A stretch of 64,000 nt of DNA from Actinomadura luteofluorescens (GCF_013409365.1 NZ_JACCBA010000001.1:930001-994000); one strand, 5' to 3'. Positions 25,398 to 33,243 are shown, counted from the first letter of the stretch. Program-made: numbers and translations. Notes: generated from the sequence alone by a model not told the origin.

Positions 25398-25436
25398 ACG
25401 GCGAGGGCATCCGGTTCCAGCGGATGCCCTCGCCGT
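25398..25436 (+). terminator. 16-bp perfect hairpin
   Basis: 25398-25413 pairs perfectly with 25421-25436 across a 7-base loop, followed by CGCTTTGCGC. It is the strongest hairpin in this gap. No gene immediately upstream explains it, so it may terminate read-through or an unrecognised small transcript. Confidence 0.5.
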
Positions 25437-25721
25437 CGCTTTGCGCAAGAAGGCCGCGACCAGCGATCACACCGAACACCCTCTACTCCTTGCGCCCTGC
25501 CAGATGACCGCCGCCGTGGGCCGGGGCGAGGTCCCCCGACACGTCCGGGACCTCCTCCTCCACGTCGCTCGCCAGAAGCTCTGATCGCTGCGCATGGAGG
25601 CGCGCCGCCCTGGCACACCGGCCCGGCGGTGAACTGGTTCCAGCCCCTCGCCCCGCTCATCGCCCTCTCGGGCCATCAACGAACCGGGCTTGCGCCCCCG
25701 CCGCAGAGCGATTCCATTGCC

Positions 25722-25763
25722 ACTCTTATGTATGCGTGCACAACTCTTACAGATGAGTGCACA
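25722..25763 (+). repeat. 21-bp tandem direct repeats upstream of the zinc-ribbon gene
   Basis: Two adjacent 21-base units (25722-25742 and 25743-25763) begin ACTCTTA and end GTGCACA, with about 17 of 21 positions equal. A third partial end, CTGCAC, follows. A 21-base period is two helical turns, so a protein could bind both units on one DNA face. The repeats are 117 bases before the ATG at 25880, in a locally AT-richer stretch. Confidence 0.6.
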
Positions 25764-25879
25764 TTCTGCACTGAAATGGCCTCCGAAAGCGCTTTCTCGT
25801 CACTGGCGCAGTCGCAGATGCGTACAGTTCAGATTGCTGACGGCAAAAGCCGTCTGCGAATCAACAAAGGAGAGAAGCG

Positions 25880-26005
25880 ATGCACGAGATTGCGATGATC
25901 GTCCGCCGGGCGATGAGCGCCGACCAGTACCCGTGCCCCTCCTGCGGCACGTACAACAGCGAGAACGCCAAGGTCTGCCAGACCTGCGGCACCCAGATCG
26001 GGTGA
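25880..26005 (+). CDS. 41-residue zinc-ribbon micro-protein
   Basis: An ATG at 25880 follows AAAGGAGAG by five bases, an excellent ribosome site. The 41-residue product starts MHEIAMIVRRAMSAD, then has two CxxC knuckles, YPCPSCGTYN and KVCQTCGTQIG, spaced 11 residues apart, a compact zinc-ribbon-like pattern with all four cysteines present. A short hairpin with an AAAA loop (25839-25854) precedes the ribosome site, and a 17-bp hairpin terminator follows the stop. No catalytic domain is possible at this size; a nucleic-acid or protein adaptor role is inferred. I do not recognise a named family. Confidence 0.75.
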   Translation: MHEIAMIVRRAMSADQYPCPSCGTYNSENAKVCQTCGTQIG

Positions 26006-26052
26006 CGTAGCGGCAGGCCGGGGCATCCCGTTTTACTTTTACCCTTAAGTCG

Positions 26053-26088
26053 GCTCCGGCGTTCGTTGCTCGCAACGAGCGTCGGAGC
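26053..26088 (+). terminator. terminator after the zinc-ribbon gene
   Basis: 26053-26069 pairs with 26072-26088: 17 bp including two G-T wobbles, with the loop closing at the tip. It is followed by TCATTTCTC and lies 47 bases after the stop. It makes the 41-residue gene a self-contained transcription unit. Confidence 0.7.
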
Positions 26089-26470
26089 TCATTTCTCGAT
26101 GTGCGGCTCAGTCAGGGACAGGCATCTGCACACCGAGATCTGCCGGGAGTTCTGACCAGCGGAACCTGGCACCCTCTTCGCGACGAGGGGCTCCTCCGCA
26201 GGGGCAAGTCGCGAGTCCGTACGCAAAGGACCGCTCCTGGACGCGAATCGTCCAAGATTCAAGTCCCGCGCGCGGCGGGCGGCTCGTCGAGGAGGTCCAC
26301 GGGCTCGCCGCGGCCGGACTGATCTCGGCGGCGGCGACGGCGCGATCGATCCAGGCAACCCCCGTCCGGCGAACTCGTTGGCTGTTCGCCAGCGCCCGGT
26401 GCGCTCATCGCCGCGCTCAGGTCCTCGCCTGCTGACGCCGCGACACCGATGGCTGCCAGCGGACGGCCCG
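26089..26470. other. no recognisable intact gene
   Basis: The stretch between the terminator and the coiled-coil pseudogene has short frames only. A + strand segment near 26278-26350 reads RLVEEVHGLAAAGLISAAA in one frame, which looks like part of a helical protein but cannot be assigned. It is probably debris of the same decayed unit as the pseudogene that follows. Confidence 0.35.
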
Positions 26471-27514
26471 GTGCCCGACGACGACCTGTCCACCGACGCG
26501 GTCGCCGAGCGCCGCCCCTGCAAGCACTGCGGCCGACCGATCCCCCGCGGCGTCTGCCGCGACGCCGAGTACTGCAGCCCCGCGCACCGCACCGCGCGCC
26601 ACAAGGCCAGGAGCAAGGCCGAGACCGCCGGGCTCGCGCGCACCCGAACGCTGCGCGGCGAGACGGCACAACTCGGCCGGATACTCGCCGCGTTCGAGAA
26701 GCGCACCGGCGTGCTCACCGATCTGCTGAACGGCGCGGTCACCGAAGAGCGGCCGAGGACGCTGAGCAGGCGCGCCGCGAGGCGCAGACCGCGCGGCGCG
26801 CTACCGACGCGGCCGAGACCCGCGCCGACGCGGCCGACGCCGCGGCGAAGGAGGCGCACCGAGCAGGACGTGAAGGTCGCCGCCGCGCGCCGGGACGCGC
26901 GCGAGCAGGTCGCCGCCGCGCGCGCCGACGCCGAGCGGGCGTAGCGGCAGGCGGGGCAGGCCCAGCGCACCCAGCAGGCCATCGAGAAGGAGGCCGCCGT
27001 GGAACGGCACCTGCGCGAGGTCGCCCAGCGGCAGGCCGCCGACGCCGAGCGGGAGCGCGCCGACATCGCCGCGCAGCTGGACGCCGCCCACCAGGAGAAC
27101 GCGCGCCTGCTGGAGGAACTGCAGGCCGCACGCGCGCAGCTCGCCGAGGAACAGACGCGGCACGCCGCCACCACCGACGCCGCCGAGGCGGCCCTGACGG
27201 AGTCCCGCGCCCAGCTCGCCGACGCCCAGCGGCAAGGGCGAACCGCGCAGGAGAGCGCCGCGCGCGGCGACCGCGCGTCCGAGGAACAGGCCCACGATGG
27301 CCGACGCCGCTCGCGAGGACGTCGTGCAGGCCCGCGCCGAGGTGCAGGCCGCCCGCGGGGCCGCCGACGCGGCGATGAACGAGGGCGGCGCCAGCTCGAG
27401 GAGGCGCGCACAGCGGCCCACCAGCAGCGCGAACGCGCCGCCGCCGAGCAGCGCGCCCAAACCGCCGAACGCGCCGCCGGACGGGCCGAGCGCACGGCAC
27501 CCGACGACCGATGA
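26471..27514 (+). pseudogene. broken gene for a zinc-finger plus long coiled-coil protein
   Basis: From GTG 26471 the frame encodes a cysteine knuckle, PCKHCGRPIP and YCSPAHRTARHKAR, then a helix. Near 26743 the Ala/Glu/Gln-rich coiled coil continues in another frame (EDAEQARREAQTARR), near 26860 it returns, and at 26942-26944 a TAG stands where CAG would keep the pattern going. The same frame then runs on (VERHLREVAQRQAADAERER) to about 27290, shifts again (ADAAREDVVQARAEVQ), and ends in QLEEARTAAHQQRERAAAEQ before TGA 27512-27514. Continuity of heptads across the shifts shows one ancestral gene of about 340 codons. KfrA-like or plasmid/integrative-element coiled-coil proteins are possible relatives. 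Confidence 0.65.
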
Positions 27515-27789
27515 TGGCTGCCTATCCCCGCACTACCACCCACAGAGAAGCGCCCGCGCCGTGCTGACTCTCGCCGCGCACGCCCCGACTCCGAACTTCG
27601 GGAGGGCCCCGGTGGCCATGACCCGCGCACCGCCACTCCCCCGCCATCAGCGGGCAGATCCGTCCTCACCGAGTCCGTGGCGTGTGCCGACCTGCCCTGT
27701 CCCGATTGCGACCGGCCGCGCCATCTGTCCCCTGCAGAGAGCTTCCGGGGCCAGCGACGGCGACCGGCAGGGAGCGGCGTTTCGGCGTT

Positions 27790-28275
27790 TCAGCCGGATT
27801 CGGCATCTGTGCTTGCCGATGGGCCGGCCAGGACGCGTGCCAGCAGGTCACGGAGGTGCTGCTGGTCGGGCCCTGGGAGTTCGAAGAAGGTCCGAGCCAG
27901 CGCGTGGGCGCTGGAGCGCAACTGCCGGCGTTTGCGCTCGCCGGCTTCGGTGAGTACCACGTGCTTGACGCGGCGGTCGCCCGGAGCGGGACGGCGGGTC
28001 ACCATGCCGCGGCGTTCCAGGCCGTCGACGATGCCGGTGACGTTCGACGGCTCGCATGACAGCCAGTCGGCCAACTCACGCATCGGGGCGGGGCCGGACA
28101 GGTTCGTCAGGACGAGCGCTTGGGCCGGGGGCAGGCCGAGCTCCGCCGCGGTGGCGTTGAACTGCGCGCGCAGCCGCCCGGTGACCTCGAAGACCAGGCC
28201 GCTCAGCTCGGCCACCACCGCATCCGTGTCGGTACCGGCACCGATGTCGGGGGCGGGGACGGGGTCGGAGTCCAT
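27790..28275 (-). CDS. MarR-family transcriptional regulator
   Basis: A 161-residue MarR protein. The winged helix reads MRELADWLSCEPSNVTGIVD, followed by the wing RRPAPGDRRVKHVVLTEAG, both typical. It is divergent from the DUF6069/nitroreductase pair at 28394-29289, with 118 bases between. MarR proteins usually repress such divergent neighbours and respond to small phenolic or redox-active molecules. The Met start at 28275 gives an N-terminus rich in Asp and Pro before the domain; a later start is possible. Confidence 0.88.
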   Translation of the reverse strand: MDSDPVPAPDIGAGTDTDAVVAELSGLVFEVTGRLRAQFNATAAELGLPPAQALVLTNLSGPAPMRELADWLSCEPSNVTGIVDGLERRGMVTRRPAPGDRRVKHVVLTEAGERKRRQLRSSAHALARTFFELPGPDQQHLRDLLARVLAGPSASTDAESG

Positions 28276-28393
28276 GCAACCAGCATAGCCACCGCTTAAG
28301 CAACTGGACTGTTTAGCTCATGAAGTAAGTGCTAGGCTCCGGGCCCAGAAACTTAGGATCCTGAACTATGAAGCAGCTGAAGGAGATGTCGCG

Positions 28394-28843
28394 ATGACAC
28401 AAGCGAGCACGGGTCGGCGCCCCAGCCCCAGGAGTCCAGGACGTGCACGGGCACTCGGCGTGGCGGGTGCGGTCGCGGCCGCGCTGGCGATCTGGGCGGT
28501 GGGGGAACCGCTGCTGGGCCATGACCTGGTCGTCCAGCAGAAAGGGCAACAGCCGCAGGACCTGGGGGCGGCCGCGATCGGCGTGTTCGCGCTGGTCCCC
28601 TCGCTGCTCGGCTGGGCACTACTGGCCGTGCTGGAGCGGGTGACGCGACTGGCGGCCCGGATCTGGACGGCCGCCGCCCTGGCCCTGCTCGCGGTGTCGT
28701 TCCTGCCCATCATCGGCGTGCAAGCCTCCGGCGCGAGCAAAGCGGTGCTCGCCCTCACCCATCTCGCCGTCGCAGCCGTTCTCATCCCCGTCTTCTGGCT
28801 GACGGCCACGACCCGGGCCGCCGACAGCGGGAGCGGAAGATGA
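28394..28843 (+). CDS. four-helix membrane protein, DUF6069-like
   Basis: A 149-residue protein with a basic N-terminus (PSPRSPGRARAL) and four hydrophobic segments: one at ALGVAGAVAAALAIWAV, then GVFALVPSLLGWALLAVL, a third ending LALLAVSFLPIIG, and AVAAVLIPVFWLT. This layout matches what I recall of the actinobacterial DUF6069 family. AAGGAGA precedes the ATG. Its TGA overlaps the ATG of the next gene, linking it to the F420 nitroreductase-like protein. Function unknown; probably under MarR control from the divergent gene. Confidence 0.75.
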   Translation: MTQASTGRRPSPRSPGRARALGVAGAVAAALAIWAVGEPLLGHDLVVQQKGQQPQDLGAAAIGVFALVPSLLGWALLAVLERVTRLAARIWTAAALALLAVSFLPIIGVQASGASKAVLALTHLAVAAVLIPVFWLTATTRAADSGSGR

Positions 28844-29289
28844 CAGCGCCCGAGAACGAGATCTTCGACAGCCCCACCCGCTGGGTGGCCGATCACATTC
28901 GCGCCTACCTGGACACCGGCGGCGTCCAGGGCCACCTCTACCAGGGCTGGCCAACGCTGCTGCTCACCACCCGCGGCCGCAGGACCGGCAAACTCCGCCG
29001 CACCGCGCTCATCTACGGCCGCGACCAGGACCGTTACTTGCTGGTCGCCTCCAACGGCGGCGCGGACCGCCACCCGGCCTGGTACCTCAACCTCACCGAC
29101 ACCCCGACGGTGTCGCTGCAGGTCGGACCGGACCACTTCACCGCGACCGCCCGCACTGCCACCGCTGAGGAGAAGCCCCGGCTGTGGCAGATCATGACCG
29201 AGTTGTTCTCCCAATACGCCAAGTACCAAGAGGAATCAGCACGCGATTTGCCCCTGGTGATCCTCACCCCACAAGCCCCGCCTGGGTAA
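28840..29289 (+). CDS. Ddn-like deazaflavin (F420)-dependent nitroreductase family protein
   Basis: A 149-residue protein of the split-barrel F420 family (Ddn of mycobacteria). TLLLTTRGRRTGKLRRTALI, YLLVASNGGADRHPAWYLN and the F420-contacting region around them are family signatures. Such enzymes transfer hydride from reduced F420 to quinones or nitro compounds. ATG at 28840 overlaps the membrane-protein stop. With the MarR regulator and the membrane protein this forms a small stress or detoxification unit. Confidence 0.9.
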   Translation: MTAPENEIFDSPTRWVADHIRAYLDTGGVQGHLYQGWPTLLLTTRGRRTGKLRRTALIYGRDQDRYLLVASNGGADRHPAWYLNLTDTPTVSLQVGPDHFTATARTATAEEKPRLWQIMTELFSQYAKYQEESARDLPLVILTPQAPPG

Positions 29290-29527
29290 CCCGACCGGGC
29301 CGAGCCGCCCGCAGCATCCCAGAGAAACCTCGATACGGTTGCCGCCGCCCCCGGTGAGCACGCGCCGTCCCCACCGACGGCGCCCTCCCGCGGCGAACGC
29401 CGCACCAGCGTCACGGTTCGAGGTGATCACCGCGATCACCCCCGCATCCGGCGTAGTGGTGACGTGAGGCCGAGGGTTCGGCCGCTGACCGCTTCTCGCC
29501 ACGGGGCTATGCCACAGTGCCGGGTGG

Positions 29528-30232
29528 TCAGCCCGCCGCCTGCGGATCTCGGTTCGTGTGGCCGCGGCCGAGGAACTCGGCGAGGCGGGCGGCGGAGTCT
29601 CCTTCGTGGCCTGCCGACACCGCGGCGTCGACAGTGTTCTTGGCAGCCTGGGTGACGGCCGGGGAGACCCCGGCCTCCTCCAACGCGTGAACGATGTGGA
29701 AGCTCGCTGCCCGCCCGGGGTCGTCCCCGAGATGGACCGCCGCGCCGCCCAGCGCCGCCGGCGTGTGGCGGTGGCGGTCGAAGAGGACGACGGGTCCGCT
29801 GTAGAGAATGCGGGTCGCCTCCGTACCGATGGCCGCCGCCGGAGTCATGATCGAGCCATCGAGGTAGAGCACGCCCAACTCGTCCGCCCTGGCGGCCAGC
29901 TCACGCGTGCGCCCCGGACCTTCGGAGGTGAGATTCACCAGCCTGGTACCAGGCAGCCGCGACCGACCCGACTCCGCCAGCGCCCGGTCGAAGATGGCAT
30001 CTACCGCGTTGGCGTCGATGACGCATACGATGACCAGCTCGCCGGCGTCGAGCGCGGCCAGCGGGCTGCCGGCCCAGACGGCGCCGCGGGCGAGCAACTC
30101 GTTGGCTTTGTCGGCGGTCCGGTTCCACACCGTGGTCGGGTGACCGGCAGCGAGAAACGCCGAGGCGATGGCGCGTCCCATAGGCCCCATTCCCAGCACG
30201 GTCACCGGCGCAGGCGAGAGCTGCTGGATCAA
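29528..30232 (-). CDS. imine-reductase/6PGDH-like NAD(P)-binding protein with an internal deletion
   Basis: A 234-residue protein. The Rossmann site is VTVLGMGPMGRAIASAF (residues 10-26), then VWNRTADKA. LDGSIMTPAAAIGTEATRIL continues the NADP domain of imine reductases. After LGDDPGRAAS (about residue 177) it jumps to HALEEAGVSPAVTQ and AVSAGHEGDSAARLAEFLG, which in full-length relatives (about 290 residues) lie near the C-terminus. The central dimerisation helix is therefore missing with the frame kept. It may be inactive. A MerR-type promoter lies upstream and a truncated merR gene is divergent. Confidence 0.75.
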   Translation of the reverse strand: MIQQLSPAPVTVLGMGPMGRAIASAFLAAGHPTTVWNRTADKANELLARGAVWAGSPLAALDAGELVIVCVIDANAVDAIFDRALAESGRSRLPGTRLVNLTSEGPGRTRELAARADELGVLYLDGSIMTPAAAIGTEATRILYSGPVVLFDRHRHTPAALGGAAVHLGDDPGRAASFHIVHALEEAGVSPAVTQAAKNTVDAAVSAGHEGDSAARLAEFLGRGHTNRDPQAAG

Positions 30233-30283
30233 TGTCGTGTTCTCCCTTCGTTCGAGAACGCCGGGGTTTCGGCGTGGCCGTTA

Positions 30284-30314
30284 CGCTAAAGGTTCACGTT
30301 GGCGTGAAGGTCAA
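30284..30314 (-). promoter_or_regulatory. MerR-type promoter with dyad operator
   Basis: On the - strand, TTGACC (30314-30309) and TTAGCG (30289-30284) are 19 bases apart, the long spacer typical of MerR-activated promoters. The spacer holds the perfect dyad TTCACG-TTGG-CGTGAA (30293-30308). It drives the imine-reductase-like gene, and the merR relic lies on its other side. Confidence 0.75.
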
Positions 30315-30333
30315 GCTGAGAGGCAGCAACGGA

Positions 30334-30489
30334 GTGCAGATCGGTGCACTGGCACGGCACGCAGGGGTGAGCCCTCGCGCGTTGCGCTACTACGAGGAGA
30401 AGGGGCTACTTGTTTTCACCGAACTGAACGATGTGCGCTCGGCGCCGACGGGAATCATCAGCGCAGGCAAGGCCTTCGCGGGCAGGTAG
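30334..30489 (+). pseudogene. MerR-family regulator, truncated after the DNA-binding start
   Basis: GTG at 30334 begins MQIGALARHAGVSPRALRYY and then EEKGLL, an exact MerR helix-turn-helix and first wing region. The sequence then departs from the family (VFTELNDVRSAPTG) and stops at 30489 after 51 residues, with no dimerisation helix or effector domain. No continuation was found in other frames downstream. Recombination or deletion has probably replaced the 3' part. The neighbouring MerR-type promoter is intact, so its target may now be unregulated or be served by a paralogue. Confidence 0.65.
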
Positions 30490-30854
30490 CCGGACCCGGC
30501 ATCGGCTACCTCACCAGCAGCAGCCTCGCTGACGACCTCCTGCTGACAAGCTGAACCGCCCGGCCCCTCGGTCCGCACAACAGGGCCTGCGGGCGGCGAG
30601 AATCGCAGTGCACCCCGGTAATGCCCTCCGCTTCCAGACCAGGCGATGCGTTCGCCGCCTTCATGTTCAACACGACGTAGCGCGTCATTGATCTTCAATG
30701 TCGGCGGGGCAACGCCTGGGCAGGACGTCGGCCGGTCGCGAGTGCTGCCCGCCGACATGGATGCCCGGTCTCTGGTGGCTGCTTCGGCTTGTTCGCGGGA
30801 GGAGGCCGGCTTCCGAAATGTCAGAGCCTTCGTCGAAGCTGGGAGGGCCGTCAA
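30490..30854. other. gap after the merR relic
   Basis: No convincing gene. An inverted repeat with 11 matching bases (ATGTCGGCGGG at 30698-30708, complement at 30748-30758) lies in it. The end of the gap supplies GGGAGGG before the ATG at 30855. Confidence 0.35.
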
Positions 30855-31448
30855 ATGAGGGGATCTTCCGTGCCCATCCATCTCGCGAGCCGCCGTCGTA
30901 CCGTGGCGTCGCTGACCGCCGAGTTCCCCGGCGCGCAGATCATCGACACGACGTCCAAGGCGATGGAGCCGTGGGTACGGCTCAGCCCGTTCTACCCCCA
31001 CGGCGGTATCCCGGTTCCCTTCTGCGATGGCGTGACCGCCCAGTCGGTCGAAGGGATCTGGCAAGCGCTGAAGGTCTTCGAACACGCCGACATCGACCCC
31101 GCCAAGCTCCAGGTCACCACCATGCGGGGCTTGAAGCGCACCGTGCGCCGGCATGGCCCCGTGAGGGGCCATCGCGCTGGACTCGACAGTGATCGCCTGC
31201 TCGATTACGTGACGGCCCGCCGCCTGATCTATCTGCCGTCCTACCGATGGGTCTTGGACCACCGCGTCACGGACCTGCTCGAGCGGCTTCGGCAACTCAG
31301 CGATCGGGCAGAGGTCGTGCTGCTCGACTACACCACCAACGGCGACCTCACCGACGTCACCAAACCGTTGTCCCACGCCGCTCTCATCCGGCAATACATC
31401 GAACGGCCCGCCGAGCGACCGGCGCAGCGAGTGTTCACGGCCGGGTGA
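30855..31448 (+). CDS. uncharacterised protein (resembles DUF6939 family)
   Basis: A 197-residue soluble protein. Its N-terminal third contains GAQIIDTTSKAMEPWVRLSP and FYPHGGIPVPF; the middle has VEGIWQALKVFEHADIDPAK and a basic patch KRTVRRHGPVRGHRAG, followed by RLIYLPSYRWVLDH and VVLLDYTTNGDLTD. I recall these motifs from an actinobacterial domain of unknown function (DUF6939), unchecked. GGGAGGG lies eight bases before the ATG at 30855. The basic patch and tyrosine-rich segment suggest nucleic-acid contact, but no function is claimed. It lies alone between decayed genes. Confidence 0.7.
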   Translation: MRGSSVPIHLASRRRTVASLTAEFPGAQIIDTTSKAMEPWVRLSPFYPHGGIPVPFCDGVTAQSVEGIWQALKVFEHADIDPAKLQVTTMRGLKRTVRRHGPVRGHRAGLDSDRLLDYVTARRLIYLPSYRWVLDHRVTDLLERLRQLSDRAEVVLLDYTTNGDLTDVTKPLSHAALIRQYIERPAERPAQRVFTAG

Positions 31449-31973
31449 ATGGTCCAGGTCTTGGAGACCGGTCATCATCCCTATTGCGGCTACACCCTTA
31501 TCGGCTGGGTTGCCGACCGCCCGGACGCACCAGGGTCGAGTGCCGGCTCGTGAGGAGCCTGCCGCTGATCGGGGACCGGTGAGCACCAGGTAGTAGTCAA
31601 GCGTTGCGGACGAGTTGGTGTCCAGCACGCCTTCCGCTTTGAGGCACCACTTGACGTTGACCGTCCGGCCCTGAAGCGGGCCGACGCGAAAGCGTCCATC
31701 GAAGGCGGTGTTGAAGGCCGACCCCTCCAGCTCGCATTGCGAGACCAAGATTTGACGGCCGAGGGCGAACACATTCTTCTGCCGCGTGTGGTCGGTCTGG
31801 CCTTGCGCCTGATGCGAGCGCAGCGTCGTAGGTATGACCTGCTTCGGTGAGCTTCTGGAAGCGGCTCCCGGTACCGGGACCGCGGTAGGGAGGGCCTGCA
31901 ATTCGCGACGCTCGCCTACCTGGCCGCTACGCGGTGCACGAACGTGATTGCGGTGAGGGGGCTGTCGTTTGAG
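31449..31973. other. gap with one broken coding remnant
   Basis: Apart from the - strand remnant at 31485-31785, I see no gene. The remnant opens to sequence without start or end signals on either side. Confidence 0.35.
31485..31785 (-). pseudogene. remnant of an unassigned protein gene
   Basis: About 100 codons on the - strand read like real protein: KNVFALGRQILVSQCELEG, then FRVGPLQGRTVNVKWCLKAE, then ATLDYYLVLTGPRSAAGSSR and RPWCVRAV. No start codon with a ribosome site precedes it, and the open frame runs on in both directions into sequence that does not look coded. I interpret it as an internal piece of a lost gene; its family is not recognised. Confidence 0.4.
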
Positions 31974-33221
31974 TCAGCCGACTTGCCGGTCGCGGCCAGC
32001 GAAGAGGCCGGCGGCTAGTTGCGGGAGCATCAGCAGCGCCATGAAGACCAGCGGCGCCCGCCAGTTGCCGCTGTGCTCGTACAGAGCGCCTACCAAGACG
32101 GGGCCGGGGATGGACAGGAGGTAGCCGGTGCTCTGGGCGAAGGCGGACAGCCGGATCACGGTCCCACTGTCGCGGCCGCGCAAGCCGATCATCGTGAGGA
32201 CGAGGGGGAACGAGCAGTTGGCGACACCCAGCAGGCCGGCCCACACCCACGGTGCGGCGGCTGGGGCGGCCCACAGCCCGCCATATCCCGCGAGGCCGAA
32301 CAGACCGATCGCGATGGCCACCCCGCTCTGGTTGCGCAGACGGCCGGCGACGGCGGCCAGCACGAACGACAGCGGGATGCCGAGCACCGAGGTGACGGCG
32401 AAGAGCAGGCCGGCGGTCTCGGGGGGAAGTCCGGCGTCGCGGTAGATCTGCGGTAGCCAGCCGATGATGATGTAGGCGGCGGTGGCCTGCAGGCCGAAGT
32501 AGAGGGCGAGAGCCCAGGCCGTCGGACTCCGAGTGAGACGGGTGCGGGGCACAGAGCCTTCGACGGTGGGGCCCGTGTCTGGGGAACCGAGGGTGGAACT
32601 GGCACGCTTGCGGGCCAGGACGAGCCACGGCGGCACGGCGATGGCGGCGAGCAGGGCCCAGGCGCCCAGGCCGATCCGCCAGTCGCCACCGAACCGCCCG
32701 GCCAGGGGGACGGTGGTGGCGGCGGCGGTCGAAGCGCCGACGTTGAGAGCCATCGAGTACAAGCCTGTCATCGCGCCGACGCGTTCGGGGAAGCGCTGCT
32801 TGACGACGACCGGGAGCAGCACGTTGGCCACAGCGATGCCGGCGAGCGGCAGGGCGCTGAGCACGGCGAACAGGGCGCCACCGGCCGCGAGCGGGCGGAC
32901 CGTCAGCCCGACTGCGACCGCCGCCATGCTGGCCGCGATGACGATGTCGCGCCCACGGCCGGCCAGCCAGGGGGCGGCGAAGCCGATCAGGGCGAAGCAC
33001 ACCGCCGGCATGGAGGTGAGCAGCCCCGCGTAGCTCGCACTCATCCCCAAGCCGGCCTGCGCCTCTTCGAGCACCGGCCCAACGCTGGTGACGGCCGGCC
33101 GGAGGTTGACCGCGGCCAGGACCAGCCCGATCGCCGCGAGACGGTGCCCCCAGATGGCGGCGCGGTGCGTGTCGTGCAGTGGGGCTGCACCTGGGCGTGT
33201 TCCTGCATCCTCCTGAGTCAC
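31974..33221 (-). CDS. MFS transporter, CynX/NimT type
   Basis: A 415-residue 12-helix major facilitator. LVLAAVNLRPAVTSVGPVLE at the N-terminus is the hallmark of the CynX/NimT (cyanate, 2-nitroimidazole) subfamily. The central loop RKRASSTLGSPDTGP separates two six-helix halves. The start is GTG at 33221. It is divergent from a FadR-type regulator with only 22 bases between the coding regions, so the regulator almost certainly controls it. The substrate is unknown; family members export small anions or nitro-aromatics. Confidence 0.88.
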   Translation of the reverse strand: MTQEDAGTRPGAAPLHDTHRAAIWGHRLAAIGLVLAAVNLRPAVTSVGPVLEEAQAGLGMSASYAGLLTSMPAVCFALIGFAAPWLAGRGRDIVIAASMAAVAVGLTVRPLAAGGALFAVLSALPLAGIAVANVLLPVVVKQRFPERVGAMTGLYSMALNVGASTAAATTVPLAGRFGGDWRIGLGAWALLAAIAVPPWLVLARKRASSTLGSPDTGPTVEGSVPRTRLTRSPTAWALALYFGLQATAAYIIIGWLPQIYRDAGLPPETAGLLFAVTSVLGIPLSFVLAAVAGRLRNQSGVAIAIGLFGLAGYGGLWAAPAAAPWVWAGLLGVANCSFPLVLTMIGLRGRDSGTVIRLSAFAQSTGYLLSIPGPVLVGALYEHSGNWRAPLVFMALLMLPQLAAGLFAGRDRQVG

Positions 33222-33231
33222 GCCAGGATCG

Positions 33232-33237
33232 TATAAT
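33232..33237 (+). promoter_or_regulatory. TATAAT -10 element, leaderless start of the FadR gene
   Basis: A consensus TATAAT is followed by six bases and then the ATG at 33244, so the transcript should begin at the start codon. The element lies inside the 22-base divergent spacer, so any operator here must overlap the 5' ends of both genes. Confidence 0.65.
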
Positions 33238-33243
33238 CATGGG

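Larger units (their letters stand above)
25027..25720. other. gene-poor gap with two long hairpins
   Basis: No frame here has convincing codon bias, ribosome site and family likeness together. Short frames end in plausible-looking tails, for example a + strand frame from ATG 25504 ending GEVPRHVRDLLLHVARQKL, but I cannot assign them. The stretch holds two strong inverted repeats, listed separately. It begins the accessory, partly decayed part of the window. Confidence 0.4.

Noticed and set aside
26230..26280. tRNA-like T-loop string GATTCAAGTCCCG
   Set aside because: The flanking bases do not pair into a T arm and no acceptor or anticodon stem can be built, so no tRNA or tRNA-derived attachment site is claimed.
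26089..27669. 526-codon - strand frame opposite the coiled-coil pseudogene
   Set aside because: It consists of Arg/Ala/Ser-rich low-complexity sequence, the complement of Ala/Glu/Gln heptads.
30390..31901. 503-codon - strand frame through the DUF6939-like gene
   Set aside because: Most of it is antisense to the well-supported + strand gene at 30855-31448. Only the part at 31485-31785 has protein-like character, and it is reported as a remnant.
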